In this document: positions 50,891 to 58,749 of the stretch, in pieces
How positions within the stretch are numbered: position 1 is the first letter of the stretch
Layout of the letters: each line of letters starts with the position of its first letter
Origin: JAPPLB01 sp965204095
GTDB taxonomy: Bacteria; Acidobacteriota; Terriglobia; Bryobacterales; UBA6623
Direction of reading: 5' to 3'
Assembly (NCBI GenBank): GCA_965204095.1
Contig: OZ241991.1
Span: 372,001 to 436,000, forward strand
Length of the DNA stretch: 64,000 nucleotides
The notes under the pieces: generated by a model
Told to the model about the DNA's origin: nothing
Seen by the model: the letters and a program-made list of their open reading frames with translations, nothing else
Database searches by the model: none
Program-made: the position numbers and the translations under genes

Positions 50891-50914
50891 TTGTTTCCAG
50901 GAGGCGACTTCGTC

Positions 50915-51427
50915 ATGCCGTCAATCAGAAACCGACCCATCAGCGACCTTTCCGGCGACGTTCATTACGACATACTGCCGGAAGAGTACCAACCCATCTT
51001 CAATTCCATGGCCGACTTGCTCAGCGCCGCCGTCGCCGACGCCCGCGGCCTCGACCGCAAGCGCTACCGCCCTTGCTCCGATGAATGGCACGACGGCATA
51101 GCCGTTCAGCAATGCCTGGTCTGCCTGGCCGGCGCCTTCATCGCCGGCACGCTCGAATTCCAGCCCACGTGCGACATCCGCCCCTCGATGTTCACCCATC
51201 CGATGCACGACAAGCTCCTGGCCCTCGACGCCATGCGCAGCGGCGATTGGGATTTCGCCTTCCTCAAGTTCTATTCCTGCGCCCCCAGCCCCGACACCCA
51301 TGACGCCCTGCTCGATCTTCCCGACCCGGATGATTCTGATTTCTACTCTTGGGAAGAGTTCGATCATCACCTGAATTCGCTCGAATCGATCATTCCCGAG
51401 CTGCGCAGGATCGAGGAACGGGACTAG
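50915..51427 (+). CDS. CxxCLAG family protein 6
   Basis: 170 residues. Motifs: FNSMADLLSAAVADARGLD, DEWHD, CLVCLAGAFIAGTL, LDAMRSGDWDFAF and SWEEFDHHLNSLESIIPELR. The N-terminal 30 residues are unique. Together with copies 4 and 5 it forms the MR(T/S)G(D/N)W subgroup. Confidence 0.75.
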   Translation: MPSIRNRPISDLSGDVHYDILPEEYQPIFNSMADLLSAAVADARGLDRKRYRPCSDEWHDGIAVQQCLVCLAGAFIAGTLEFQPTCDIRPSMFTHPMHDKLLALDAMRSGDWDFAFLKFYSCAPSPDTHDALLDLPDPDDSDFYSWEEFDHHLNSLESIIPELRRIEERD

Positions 51428-51491
51428 CCGCTTCATTCCACTCTCCATCCCTCTTCCGACACCCTCGCCGTCACGCTGACCGCTGCCGGTA

Positions 51492-51540
51492 GGGTTCTCC
51501 GCTTTCCGCCAAGTAGCTGCGAGCGGAAAGCTCCAAACCC
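51492..51540 (+). promoter_or_regulatory. Hairpin leader copy 24 (before DUF29 a)
   Basis: Canonical stems, loop AAGTAGCTGC. It ends 27 nt before the ATG. Confidence 0.85.
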
Positions 51541-51567
51541 CTACTCCCAGGAGGCTCACAGCCCATC

Positions 51568-52227
51568 ATGAACCAACTCTCCGATACCAACCTCTCCCTC
51601 GCCAAGCTCGATGACACGCTCTGGAGGCGCGCCACCAACCCTCTTCTCAAGCAGCTCACCCAATCCGACAAGGACAACCTCTCGGAGCACGATCTGTTCG
51701 CCTGGCTTCTGCAACAGGCGGGACGCCTCGAACGCGGCGAGATCGAACGCGCCGAACTCAACACCATCATCGCCCTGTTCATGGACCAGGCCAACCAGCT
51801 CCTGCGCGACGGCCGCCACTACTGCCGCTACATCATGAGGCTGCTGCTGCTGCTTTGCGCGGCGCCGGAAGCCGATTCCCGCACCCGTCCGACCTGGCGC
51901 GATCAACTATTCAACAACCGTTTCTCGATGCAGACGTTGCTGGGCGAGAACCCCTCGATCACGATGTTTGTCCGCGACATGATCCGATACGCCTGGACAG
52001 GCGCACGCAGCGACGCGGTCCTCGCACTCGCTCCGCGCAACCACAACGGCCGTGCGGCCCCGCCGCTTCCCCAGGACTGCCCCTGGAGCGTCGCGGAAAT
52101 CTTCGGCTTCGATCCCTTCGACACGAACGATGTTCTCATCGACGGCAAAGCCGTTCCCCTGCGTTCCTACGAACGTCACATGAAGTGCACCGCCTCCGCA
52201 GCGGGTTCTCCGCTTTCCGCCAGGTAG
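51568..52227 (+). CDS. DUF29-family protein a
   Basis: 219 residues. SEHDLFAWLLQQAGRLERGEI, IMRLLLLLCAAPEADSRTRPTW, NRFSMQTLLGENPSITMFVRDMIRYAWTGAR and LPQDCPWSVAEIFGFDP follow the DUF29 layout (helical bundle with a terminal CPW). DUF29 function is unknown. The last residues (AGSPLSAR) and the stop are encoded by the 5' half of the next hairpin leader, so this gene and the following leader overlap by 25 nt. Confidence 0.8.
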   Translation: MNQLSDTNLSLAKLDDTLWRRATNPLLKQLTQSDKDNLSEHDLFAWLLQQAGRLERGEIERAELNTIIALFMDQANQLLRDGRHYCRYIMRLLLLLCAAPEADSRTRPTWRDQLFNNRFSMQTLLGENPSITMFVRDMIRYAWTGARSDAVLALAPRNHNGRAAPPLPQDCPWSVAEIFGFDPFDTNDVLIDGKAVPLRSYERHMKCTASAAGSPLSAR

Positions 52228-52251
52228 CGGCGAGCGGAAAGCTCTCAACCC
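52203..52251 (+). promoter_or_regulatory. Hairpin leader copy 25 (before DUF29 b)
   Basis: The 3' arm reads GCTCTCAACCC: the only copy with CTCT for CTCC. It overlaps the end of the upstream gene and ends 23 nt before the ATG. Confidence 0.8.
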
Positions 52252-52274
52252 TCACAGCAGGAGTTCAACCGACC

Positions 52275-52916
52275 ATGATCGAATCCTCACATCACCAGTT
52301 CCAGATCGACACCCGCGCCGATCTGGAAGTCCTCAACCACAACGAGCATGCCGTTTCCGAACAGCTCGACGCCTTCGCCTGGCGCCTCAAACAGGCCGGC
52401 CACCTGAGCCGCCGCGAGTTCGACCGCATCGACCGCAGCACGCTGATCGACGTGCTCACCAACGACGCCAATCAGCAGGTTTACTGCCTGCGCAGTCGTT
52501 GCCGCGACGTTGTGGAGCTTCTCCTTCTTCTCGCAAACGCTCCCGCGGCCGACAAGGAGTATCTCGACAAGTGGAAAGCCGATCTGAGCTTGCGCCGCAT
52601 CCAGTTCTCGAAGATTCTCTCGCGCAACCCCTCGATGAGACGATTCCTGCAGGCCACCCTCAACTTCGGCTGGCGCGTCGGCCGTATGTACGCCGCCATG
52701 CAGCTCCACGGCGGCTTTTTCATTGCCGGCGATGTCCGTCAGGAAGTCCTGATGGCCGAAAGCCTCTGCGGCGACTGGATCAACCGCCTTCCGCTGGCCT
52801 GTCCCTGGAGCCCCACTCAGATTCTCGGCTACGACGCCAGCAACCCCCACGACGCGCTCTCCGATCCCCATGCTCTTCCCTTCGTTGAGCCGAAACCCGC
52901 CAATCCGTTGCGCTAA
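52275..52916 (+). CDS. DUF29-family protein b
   Basis: 213 residues, paralog of 51568 and 57929. QLDAFAWRLKQAGHLSRREFD, VVELLLLLANAPAADKEY, RIQFSKILSRNPSMRRFLQATLNFGWRVGR and LPLACPWSPTQILGYDA are the shared blocks. The N-terminus differs. It is followed with no gap by a remnant of a CxxCLAG gene, suggesting that this module replaced or truncated a family member. Confidence 0.8.
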   Translation: MIESSHHQFQIDTRADLEVLNHNEHAVSEQLDAFAWRLKQAGHLSRREFDRIDRSTLIDVLTNDANQQVYCLRSRCRDVVELLLLLANAPAADKEYLDKWKADLSLRRIQFSKILSRNPSMRRFLQATLNFGWRVGRMYAAMQLHGGFFIAGDVRQEVLMAESLCGDWINRLPLACPWSPTQILGYDASNPHDALSDPHALPFVEPKPANPLR

Positions 52917-52917
52917 C

Positions 52918-53040
52918 TTGCTCGCCTTCAACACCTTCATTGCTCTTGCGCTGTGGCTCGACTTCCATGCCCACCTGGATTCGCTCGAAACGTTCCTTCC
53001 CGAACTGCGCACAATCGAGAGCCTGACCGTCCCGGCATAG
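52918..53040 (+). pseudogene. C-terminal remnant of a CxxCLAG gene
   Basis: Forty codons in frame ending TAG encode WLDFHAHLDSLETFLPELRTIE, the family's C-terminal helix. The N-terminal domain, WH and CxxC motifs, leader and SD are all missing. It is a deletion relic directly downstream of DUF29 b. Confidence 0.75.
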
Positions 53041-53066
53041 CCGCCGACGCCGACTCCCGTCCGCCA

Positions 53067-53115
53067 GGGTTCTCCGCTTTCCGCCATCTCCGAACGAGCG
53101 GAAAGCTCCCCACCC
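53067..53115 (+). promoter_or_regulatory. Hairpin leader copy 26
   Basis: Inner stem canonical; the outer 3' arm is CACCC. It ends 23 nt before the ATG. Confidence 0.85.
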
Positions 53116-53138
53116 TTACTTCCGGAGGATTCTTCAAC

Positions 53139-53645
53139 ATGGCTTCTTCATCCCGCCAGCACTCGCTTCAACACGGCAATGCCAACCCTGCCACCCGCTC
53201 TCCTTTGCCCCACAATCTTGCCGATCTGCTCGCCCTCGCCGTCAGAGACGCCCGCCGCCTCGATGCCGCTTCCTACATCCCTCACAGCGGCAACTGGCAT
53301 TTCCCCACTCAGAAAGGCATTTGCGAAGTCTGCCTGGCCGGCAGCGTCATCGCCGTCAGCCTGCGCATCTCGCGCCAGGTTTACGCGGTTCCCAAAACGT
53401 TCACTCCGATCGTGCAACGCCAGCTCCACGCCATCGACTACATGCGTTGCGGTTTGTGGACCCATGCGTTTCTGATTCTCTACGACCGCTCCGCAGTTCC
53501 CTCGATCGCCCAGCGGCTCCGTTCCCTTCCCATGCCGGCCGATGCCAGCTTCCGTTCCTGGCCCGAGTTCAACGCCCACCTCGATTCGCTGGAATCCATC
53601 ATCCCCGAGTTGCGCGAGATCGAGGAGGCCGACCGCAGCCTCTGA
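53139..53645 (+). CDS. CxxCLAG family protein 7
   Basis: 168 residues. Motifs: LPHNLADLLALAVRDARRLD, NWHF, CEVCLAGSVIAVSL, IDYMRCGLWTHAF and SWPEFNAHLDSLESIIPELREIE. The N-terminal 22 residues are Ser/Asn-rich. It begins the block of eight consecutive leader-bearing members between 53.1 and 57.8 kb. Confidence 0.75.
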   Translation: MASSSRQHSLQHGNANPATRSPLPHNLADLLALAVRDARRLDAASYIPHSGNWHFPTQKGICEVCLAGSVIAVSLRISRQVYAVPKTFTPIVQRQLHAIDYMRCGLWTHAFLILYDRSAVPSIAQRLRSLPMPADASFRSWPEFNAHLDSLESIIPELREIEEADRSL

Positions 53646-53668
53646 TCCGTATCCGAGCCGTTGCATTC

Positions 53669-53717
53669 GGGTTCTCCGCTTTCCGCCATTCAGCAGTGAG
53701 CGGAAAGCTCCCAACCC
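53669..53717 (+). promoter_or_regulatory. Hairpin leader copy 27
   Basis: Canonical stems, loop ATTCAGCAGT. It ends 23 nt before the ATG. Confidence 0.85.
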
Positions 53718-53740
53718 TTGACTCCAGGAGGACGCCTCGC

Positions 53741-54250
53741 ATGACGAACGCCATCATTCATGCCTCGCATGTAGACAACATCAGCTCCACGCCGTACTCG
53801 CTCGACTTGCTGCCCGTTACCCTGTTCGAGCTTCTGACCATCTCCATCAACGACGCCCGCAACCTGAACTGGAACAACTTCCAACCCGCCTCCGAGCGCT
53901 GGTACTGGCCTTCCGAGGAAGGCACGGTCCTCGTATGCCTGGCCGGCTGCGTTCTCGCTCGCGCGTTCCTCACTTCGCCGGACCGCGCTTTGTTTCCCCA
54001 TATGTTCGTTCGCGACACGAGCCGCAAGCTGTACGCCATCAACCACATGAGTCGCGGCAATTTCAGCAGCGCGTACGAATCTCTCAACAGCAAGCCCGCA
54101 CCGCTCTCCCTCATGAAGCGTCTTAACCGTTTGCAGTGTCCTACTTCCTGCGATTTCTTCAACTTCGAACGTTTCTTCGCTCACCTGGATTCTCTCGAAG
54201 CCGTCATTGCCGAGCTGCGCGAGATCGAGGAGGCCGACCGTCGCCTCTAG
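53741..54250 (+). CDS. CxxCLAG family protein 8, motif residues lost
   Basis: 169 residues. The fold-defining helices are kept (LPVTLFELLTISINDARNLN and FFAHLDSLEAVIAELREIE), but the conserved Trp-His is Trp-Tyr (ERWYWP) and the first Cys of CxxCLAG is Val (TVLVCLAG). It is the only member in which both putative ligand positions are changed. The frame, SD and leader are intact, so the protein is probably made but functionally altered. Confidence 0.75.
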   Translation: MTNAIIHASHVDNISSTPYSLDLLPVTLFELLTISINDARNLNWNNFQPASERWYWPSEEGTVLVCLAGCVLARAFLTSPDRALFPHMFVRDTSRKLYAINHMSRGNFSSAYESLNSKPAPLSLMKRLNRLQCPTSCDFFNFERFFAHLDSLEAVIAELREIEEADRRL

Positions 54251-54273
54251 CCTGCTTCCCTACCTCTGCAGAC

Positions 54274-54323
54274 GGGTTCTCCGCTTTCCGCCATATACCA
54301 TTGAGCGGAAAGCTCCCCAACCC
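54274..54323 (+). promoter_or_regulatory. Hairpin leader copy 28
   Basis: Canonical stems with one extra C in the 3' arm (CTCCCCAACCC) and loop ATATACCATT. It ends 25 nt before the ATG. Confidence 0.85.
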
Positions 54324-54348
54324 TTTCATCACGGAGGATTCCTTCGAC

Positions 54349-54858
54349 ATGGCCCACATTCCCGTTCCCAATGCCTCACGTCGCCTTTCGATCGACAACC
54401 CCATCACCGAGGACTTGCTGCCCGACACCCTGCACGAGCTGCTCGCCGCCGCCGTCCGCGACGCCCGCCATCTCAACCCCCATTGCTACTACCCCTCGTT
54501 CATGCGCTGGCACCGCTCGCCCATGAACGGCCATTGCGAAATCTGCCTGGCCGGCAGCCTCATCGCGCGCACCTACCGCAGCTCGCCCCGCCTCGACATC
54601 TCGCCCTCAATGTTCTCCCTCCGCATCAAGCACAAGCTTTACGCCGTCGACGACATGCGCAACGGCAGGTGGCCCAGCGCCTACATGGTTCTCTACCAGC
54701 GCCCCGCGCCCCCGGCGATCGAGAACCGCCTTCTCTCCCTGCCGAATCCGGCGCACGCCGACTTCAAGGGCTGGCTTTCGTTCATCGCCCACCTGGACGC
54801 GCTGGAACCCATCATCAGCGAGCTGCGCGCGATCGAGCTCGACGCCGGCAAAGCGTAA
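54349..54858 (+). CDS. CxxCLAG family protein 9
   Basis: 169 residues. Motifs: LPDTLHELLAAAVRDARHLN, RWHR, CEICLAGSLIARTY, VDDMRNGRWPSAY and GWLSFIAHLDALEPIISELRAIE. It is closely related to the next copy (shared IPVPN N-terminus and MFSLRIKxKL centre). Confidence 0.75.
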   Translation: MAHIPVPNASRRLSIDNPITEDLLPDTLHELLAAAVRDARHLNPHCYYPSFMRWHRSPMNGHCEICLAGSLIARTYRSSPRLDISPSMFSLRIKHKLYAVDDMRNGRWPSAYMVLYQRPAPPAIENRLLSLPNPAHADFKGWLSFIAHLDALEPIISELRAIELDAGKA

Positions 54859-54884
54859 TCGCCTTCGCCGGCCCTTCCTCATTC

Positions 54885-54933
54885 GGGTTCTCCGCTTTCC
54901 GCCTCATCACTGCGAGCGGAAAGCTCCCCACCC
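54885..54933 (+). promoter_or_regulatory. Hairpin leader copy 29
   Basis: Inner stem canonical; the outer 3' arm is CACCC; loop TCATCACTGC. It ends 25 nt before the ATG. Confidence 0.85.
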
Positions 54934-54958
54934 TTCATTGCACGAGGATTCAACGATC

Positions 54959-55468
54959 ATGACCGACATTCCCGTTCCCAACGTTGCCCATCACGTATAC
55001 GATGACAAGCCCATCACCCAGGACTTGCTGCCCGACACCCTCTACGAGCTGCTTGCGGTCGCCATCAACGACGCCCGCCAGCTCAACCCGCATGCCTACT
55101 GCCCCTCCAGCAAGCGCTGGCACCGCTCCCGCATGGGAAGTCATTGTGAAGTGTGCCTGGCCGGTAGCATCATCGCACGGACCTACCGCAGCTCTCCCAA
55201 CCTCGACATCCTGCCCACGATGTTCTCCCTCCGCATTCGCAAGAAACTCTGCGCCATCGACAACATGCGCTGCGGAAAGTGGCTCCACGCCTACCTGATG
55301 CTCTACGAGACAGCAGCTCCCCTCGCAATCGAAAAACGCCTTTTGGACCTTCCGAAACCCACATACATCGATTTCAAAGGCTGGCTGCAGTTCAACGCCC
55401 ACCTGGACTCGCTGGAGCCCATCATGTACGAACTGCGCGCGATCGAGATCGACGCCAAAAAGGCATGA
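54959..55468 (+). CDS. CxxCLAG family protein 10
   Basis: 169 residues from ATG 54959; an in-frame ATT-ATG-free extension to 54938 exists but would begin inside the SD region, so it was rejected. Motifs: LPDTLYELLAVAINDARQLN, RWHR, CEVCLAGSIIARTY, IDNMRCGKWLHAY and GWLQFNAHLDSLEPIMYELRAIE. Tandem duplicate of copy 9 (same length, same IPVPN start). Confidence 0.75.
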   Translation: MTDIPVPNVAHHVYDDKPITQDLLPDTLYELLAVAINDARQLNPHAYCPSSKRWHRSRMGSHCEVCLAGSIIARTYRSSPNLDILPTMFSLRIRKKLCAIDNMRCGKWLHAYLMLYETAAPLAIEKRLLDLPKPTYIDFKGWLQFNAHLDSLEPIMYELRAIEIDAKKA

Positions 55469-55495
55469 TCACCCACGCTAACCCCGTCCTATGAC

Positions 55496-55544
55496 GGGTT
55501 CTCCGCTTTCCGCCATTCACCAGTGAGCGGAAAGCTCCAAACCC
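55496..55544 (+). promoter_or_regulatory. Hairpin leader copy 30
   Basis: Canonical stems, loop ATTCACCAGT. It ends 23 nt before the ATG; SD AGAAGAG is weak. Confidence 0.85.
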
Positions 55545-55567
55545 ATTCATCCAGAAGAGATCGCCCG

Positions 55568-56077
55568 ATGACACGAACCCTCGTACTAGACGACAGCCCC
55601 TCTCCCCTCGAAGCCACCATTACCCCTTCGCAACCCATCTTCTACAGCATGAACGATCTTCTCGAAGCTGCCATCATCGATGCCCGCGCACTCAATCCCC
55701 GCCTCTACCAGCCCAACTACATCGCCTTACACGACGCCTCCGTCAGCGTGCAATGCCAGGTCTGCCTGGCCGGCAGCCTTATCGCAGGAACCCTTGAAGC
55801 AACGCCTGACCAGTCGTACACACCCGAACACTTCGACAGCAACGTTCGCGGCAATCTCGAATCTCTCAACTACATGCGCCAGGGTCATTGGCTGTTTGCG
55901 TTCTACGAGTTCTATCGCCACTGGCCGCGTACCTGCATCGAGAACCGACTTCGCAAGCTGCCGAAACCGAACGACGCCAACTTCCGATGTTGGAACAGTT
56001 TCCACTCCCACCTGGATTCCCTCGAATCCACCCTTCCCGAGTTGCGCGAGATCGAGTTGAGCAAGCACTGGTTCTAA
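55568..56077 (+). CDS. CxxCLAG family protein 11
   Basis: 169 residues. Motifs: YSMNDLLEAAIIDARALN, ALHD (the Trp before the conserved His is Leu), CQVCLAGSLIAGTL, LNYMRQGHWLFAF and CWNSFHSHLDSLESTLPELREIE. The His and both cysteines are retained, so the Trp seems less critical than the His. Confidence 0.75.
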   Translation: MTRTLVLDDSPSPLEATITPSQPIFYSMNDLLEAAIIDARALNPRLYQPNYIALHDASVSVQCQVCLAGSLIAGTLEATPDQSYTPEHFDSNVRGNLESLNYMRQGHWLFAFYEFYRHWPRTCIENRLRKLPKPNDANFRCWNSFHSHLDSLESTLPELREIELSKHWF

Positions 56078-56099
56078 CCTCTCTGCTTTCAGCCAATTC

Positions 56100-56148
56100 G
56101 GGTTCTCCGCTTTCCGCCATTCACTAGTGAGCGGAAAGCTCCAAACCC
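56100..56148 (+). promoter_or_regulatory. Hairpin leader copy 31
   Basis: Canonical stems, loop ATTCACTAGT. It ends 22 nt before the ATG; SD AAAGGAG. Confidence 0.85.
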
Positions 56149-56170
56149 TTTCGCTTAAAGGAGCAAACCC

Positions 56171-56623
56171 ATGAACGAAATCAACCTTCCCGAAACGCTA
56201 CATGAAACCCTTTCTCTGGCCGTCAGCGACGCCGCCAAGCTCGACCGCAAACTCTACACGCCCCGCTACTTCTACTGGCACTCACACGACTTGGACCAAT
56301 GCCTCATTTGCCTCTCCGGCTGCATCGTAGCGGTAACACTCAAGACCGACCGTAGCAAGGAAATCCTGCCCTGCTCGTTCGACTTCGAAACCGATCGCAA
56401 GCTGCAGGCCGTCAACGCCTGCCGTACCGGTGACTGGAACTTCGCCTTCCACATCTTCCACCGCCACTACCCCTCAATCGAATCCCAGGCACGCCTGGAA
56501 ACGCTGCCTCTCCCCGACAACATCGACTTCAACAACTGGGAATCGTTCGACTCCCACCTGCGCTCCATCCAGTCGATTGTGCCCCTTCTCGCCGAGATCG
56601 AGATCGAAGCTCTCAAGCCCTGA
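56171..56623 (+). CDS. CxxCLAG family protein 12
   Basis: 150 residues, a short form with only six residues before the first helix (LPETLHETLSLAVSDAAKLD, with DAA for DAR). Motifs: YWHS, CLICLSGCIVAVTL (LSG for LAG), VNACRTGDWNFAF and NWESFDSHLRSIQSIVP. Its closest relative is the following copy, which shares the short N-terminus and the NxCRTGxxxxAF variant. Confidence 0.75.
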   Translation: MNEINLPETLHETLSLAVSDAAKLDRKLYTPRYFYWHSHDLDQCLICLSGCIVAVTLKTDRSKEILPCSFDFETDRKLQAVNACRTGDWNFAFHIFHRHYPSIESQARLETLPLPDNIDFNNWESFDSHLRSIQSIVPLLAEIEIEALKP

Positions 56624-56670
56624 ACAATGCCTTCCTGCCGCCCGCCAGCCGCCCGCGACTCCGCTTCGGC

Positions 56671-56719
56671 ACGCGCTCCGCTTTCCGCCATTCACCAGTG
56701 AACGGAAAGCTCCACACCC
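56671..56719 (+). promoter_or_regulatory. Hairpin leader copy 32 (degenerate)
   Basis: The outer 5' arm is lost (ACGCG), and the 3' arm has GAACGG for GAGCGG, leaving a 7-bp CTTTCCG/CGGAAAG stem. The most decayed copy before a family member. Confidence 0.75.
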
Positions 56720-56740
56720 TGCCTCACAAGGATCAACCCC

Positions 56741-57199
56741 ATGGACACTCCCACACTTCCCGATACCCTCAGCGACACCCTGGCGCTCGCCGTCAAGGAC
56801 GCCCGGCTTCTCGACCGAACACTCTACATGCCCCACAACCGCTTCTGGCACGGCTACAACAGCGAGTACCGCAATCAATGCGTCGTATGCCTCGCCGGCA
56901 GCATCATCTCGCGATCCTTCAACACCGACCCCCGCACCATCACCAGTCCCGGCAGCTACCCGATCGAGATCGACCGCAGGCTACGCGCGGTCAACCTCTG
57001 CCGAACCGGCGAGTTCCTCGACGCCTTCCGGATGTTTTACAACCACGTACCAACCCAAGACGAACAATGGGACCGCCTCCACCAACTCGCTGTGCCGCTG
57101 CACTTCAACTTCATCGGCTGGGAGCAGTTCGACGCTCACCTCACTTCCATCGAAGCAATCATCCCCACACTGCGCGAAATCGAAAAAGCCGCCCTCTGA
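56741..57199 (+). CDS. CxxCLAG family protein 13
   Basis: 152 residues, short N-terminus. Motifs: LPDTLSDTLALAVKDARLLD, FWHG, CVVCLAGSIISRSF, VNLCRTGEFLDAF and GWEQFDAHLTSIEAIIPTLREIE. SD is AAGGA. Sister to copy 12. Confidence 0.75.
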   Translation: MDTPTLPDTLSDTLALAVKDARLLDRTLYMPHNRFWHGYNSEYRNQCVVCLAGSIISRSFNTDPRTITSPGSYPIEIDRRLRAVNLCRTGEFLDAFRMFYNHVPTQDEQWDRLHQLAVPLHFNFIGWEQFDAHLTSIEAIIPTLREIEKAAL

Positions 57200-57226
57200 T
57201 CGCACCCCCAGCTTCCCCCTGGCAGC

Positions 57227-57274
57227 GGGTTCTCCGCTTTCCGCCATTCACCAGAGAGCGGAAAGCTCCACACC
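57227..57274 (+). promoter_or_regulatory. Hairpin leader copy 33
   Basis: Inner stem canonical; the outer 3' arm is CACCT; loop ATTCACCAGA. It ends 23 nt before the ATG. Confidence 0.8.
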
Positions 57275-57297
57275 TTTTTGCCAGGAGAGAACCCTTC

Positions 57298-57798
57298 ATG
57301 CTCAATCCACAGCTTCGAATCGACGGCTCCGCCGCCCAGCTTCCCGCCACCATGGCCGGCCTTGTGGAAGTCGCCATCCGCGATGCCCGAGCGCTCGATC
57401 ACAACATCTATTTCCCTTTCTCCCGCGAATGGCACAGCGCCTATCATCGCAACAGCTTGTGCCGGGTCTGCCTCGCCGGCAGCATCATCGCGGGCTCTCT
57501 CAAGATCACTCCCGACCTCAGCGTTGACTCGGCATCGTTCGACACGCGAACCGAATCCCTTCTCGACGCACTCGACATGATGCGTTACGGAATCTGGTCA
57601 AAGGCCCACCGCCTGATCTACGGCAACATTGCTTCCAACGATCTACGCGAGTACCTCTACGCGCTGCCCCAACCCGCTCGTTCAAGCTTCAACGGCTGGG
57701 ACGACTTCAGCGCTCACCTTGCTTCCCTCGAAAGCATGCTGCCCCGGCTGCGAGGCGTTGACCGCGCCACCGCCAAACTCATCCGACATCGCTCCTGA
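57298..57798 (+). CDS. CxxCLAG family protein 14
   Basis: 166 residues. Motifs: LPATMAGLVEVAIRDARALD, EWHS, CRVCLAGSIIAGSL, LDMMRYGIWSKAH and GWDDFSAHLASLESMLPRLR. It resembles copies 1-3 more than its neighbours (AKL near the C-terminus), so family relationships do not follow gene order strictly. Confidence 0.75.
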   Translation: MLNPQLRIDGSAAQLPATMAGLVEVAIRDARALDHNIYFPFSREWHSAYHRNSLCRVCLAGSIIAGSLKITPDLSVDSASFDTRTESLLDALDMMRYGIWSKAHRLIYGNIASNDLREYLYALPQPARSSFNGWDDFSAHLASLESMLPRLRGVDRATAKLIRHRS

Positions 57799-57854
57799 TT
57801 TGCATGCTGCAACCGCACCGCTCGCCGCCCTAACCCGGCTCTCCCCTTCACGAC

Positions 57855-57903
57855 GGGTTCTCCGCTTTCCGCCAAGCAACAGCGAGCGGAAAGCTCCCAA
57901 CCC
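57855..57903 (+). promoter_or_regulatory. Hairpin leader copy 34 (before DUF29 c)
   Basis: Canonical stems, loop AAGCAACAGC. It ends 25 nt before the ATG; SD ACAGGA. Confidence 0.85.
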
Positions 57904-57928
57904 TTACTCCCAACAGGACACCGACTCC

Positions 57929-58594
57929 ATGAAACCTCAACCCATCCTCAAGCCCGGCGTTCGCGAACAGTGGCTCATCGACACCGCCGAGAACATCGAA
58001 TCCCTCAGCCTCTCCGACAAACAGGAGCTGCACTGGAAAGACCCTCTTCACTGGATGCTGCAGCAGTCGCAGCTTCTCAGGCAAGGCAACCTCGACAAGA
58101 TCGACCCGAGCGAGATCGCCAGCTTTCTCATACGGCAGTCCGATGAGGTCTTTCGCACCTGGCGAGGCCATTGCCGCGAAGTGCTCACGATGCTGCTGCT
58201 GCTCGGTTACGCACCCGCAGCCGACAGGAACACCCGCGCGCATTGGAAGCACAGCCTGCACTACCACCGCGTCCGCATGAGCGCGATGCTCGACAAGAAC
58301 CCCTCGCTGAAAGACTTCATCGAAGCCATGATCAGCTTCGCCTGGGAAGGCGCCCGCGCCGGCGCCGCCGTCATCATCATCGACGGCCGCTACATCGATG
58401 AGCGCGTTCGCGCAGAAGTCCTCAAAGGCCACCGCCGGAAAGGCAAGTGGCTCAAGCCGCTGCCCCTGGACTGCCCCTGGAAAAACATCGAGGTGCTCGG
58501 CTACGACGCCCGCGACAGCAAGGACCACCTTGCCGACCCGCGACGGCTTCCCTTCGAGGAAAGCGAACCCTTCGACAGTTCCCGTTATCGCTGA
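57929..58594 (+). CDS. DUF29-family protein c
   Basis: 221 residues. DPLHWMLQQSQLLRQGNLDKID, VLTMLLLLGYAPAADRNTRAHW, RVRMSAMLDKNPSLKDFIEAMISFAWEGAR and LPLDCPWKNIEVLGYDA match the DUF29 blocks of 51568 and 52275. The N-terminus is longer. Repeated association of DUF29 with CxxCLAG genes under the same leader suggests a shared process. Confidence 0.8.
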   Translation: MKPQPILKPGVREQWLIDTAENIESLSLSDKQELHWKDPLHWMLQQSQLLRQGNLDKIDPSEIASFLIRQSDEVFRTWRGHCREVLTMLLLLGYAPAADRNTRAHWKHSLHYHRVRMSAMLDKNPSLKDFIEAMISFAWEGARAGAAVIIIDGRYIDERVRAEVLKGHRRKGKWLKPLPLDCPWKNIEVLGYDARDSKDHLADPRRLPFEESEPFDSSRYR

Positions 58595-58675
58595 GACACT
58601 TTCCGTTGATGATTCCTGTCCTCAACCTCGGACTCAGCTTTCTTTACCGCATCCGTTCTCTCACGCCGGCTTGCC

Positions 58676-58724
58676 GGGTTCTCCGCTTTCCGCCTGATAG
58701 CAGTGAGCGGAAAGCTCCCAACCC
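58676..58724 (+). promoter_or_regulatory. Hairpin leader copy 35 (before five-gene run)
   Basis: Canonical stems, loop TGATAGCAGT. It ends 25 nt before the ATG. It is the last leader of the array and appears to serve five coupled genes. Confidence 0.85.
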
Positions 58725-58749
58725 CGACTGCCTGGAGGCTCACATCGAC

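Noticed and set aside
42549..58697. Long ORFs reading through the leaders (proteins containing VLRFPPxTxERKAPNP or GFSAFRxxxxSGKLPT)
   Set aside because: The leader happens to lack stops in several frames, so these ORFs join unrelated intergenic sequence to shadows of real genes. Their recurring peptide is just the translated repeat.
11759..58724. The leader repeats as integron attC sites or a gene-cassette array
   Set aside because: The arms start with GTT and end with AAC, the reverse order of attC (RYYYAAC ... GTTRRRY), the repeat lies 5' of each gene with its SD rather than 3', and no integrase is in the window. Recombination between copies remains possible.
43812..58724. The regularly spaced repeats as a CRISPR array
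   Set aside because: Spacing is hundreds of bases of coding sequence, the repeat is imperfect and tied to start codons, and no cas genes are present.
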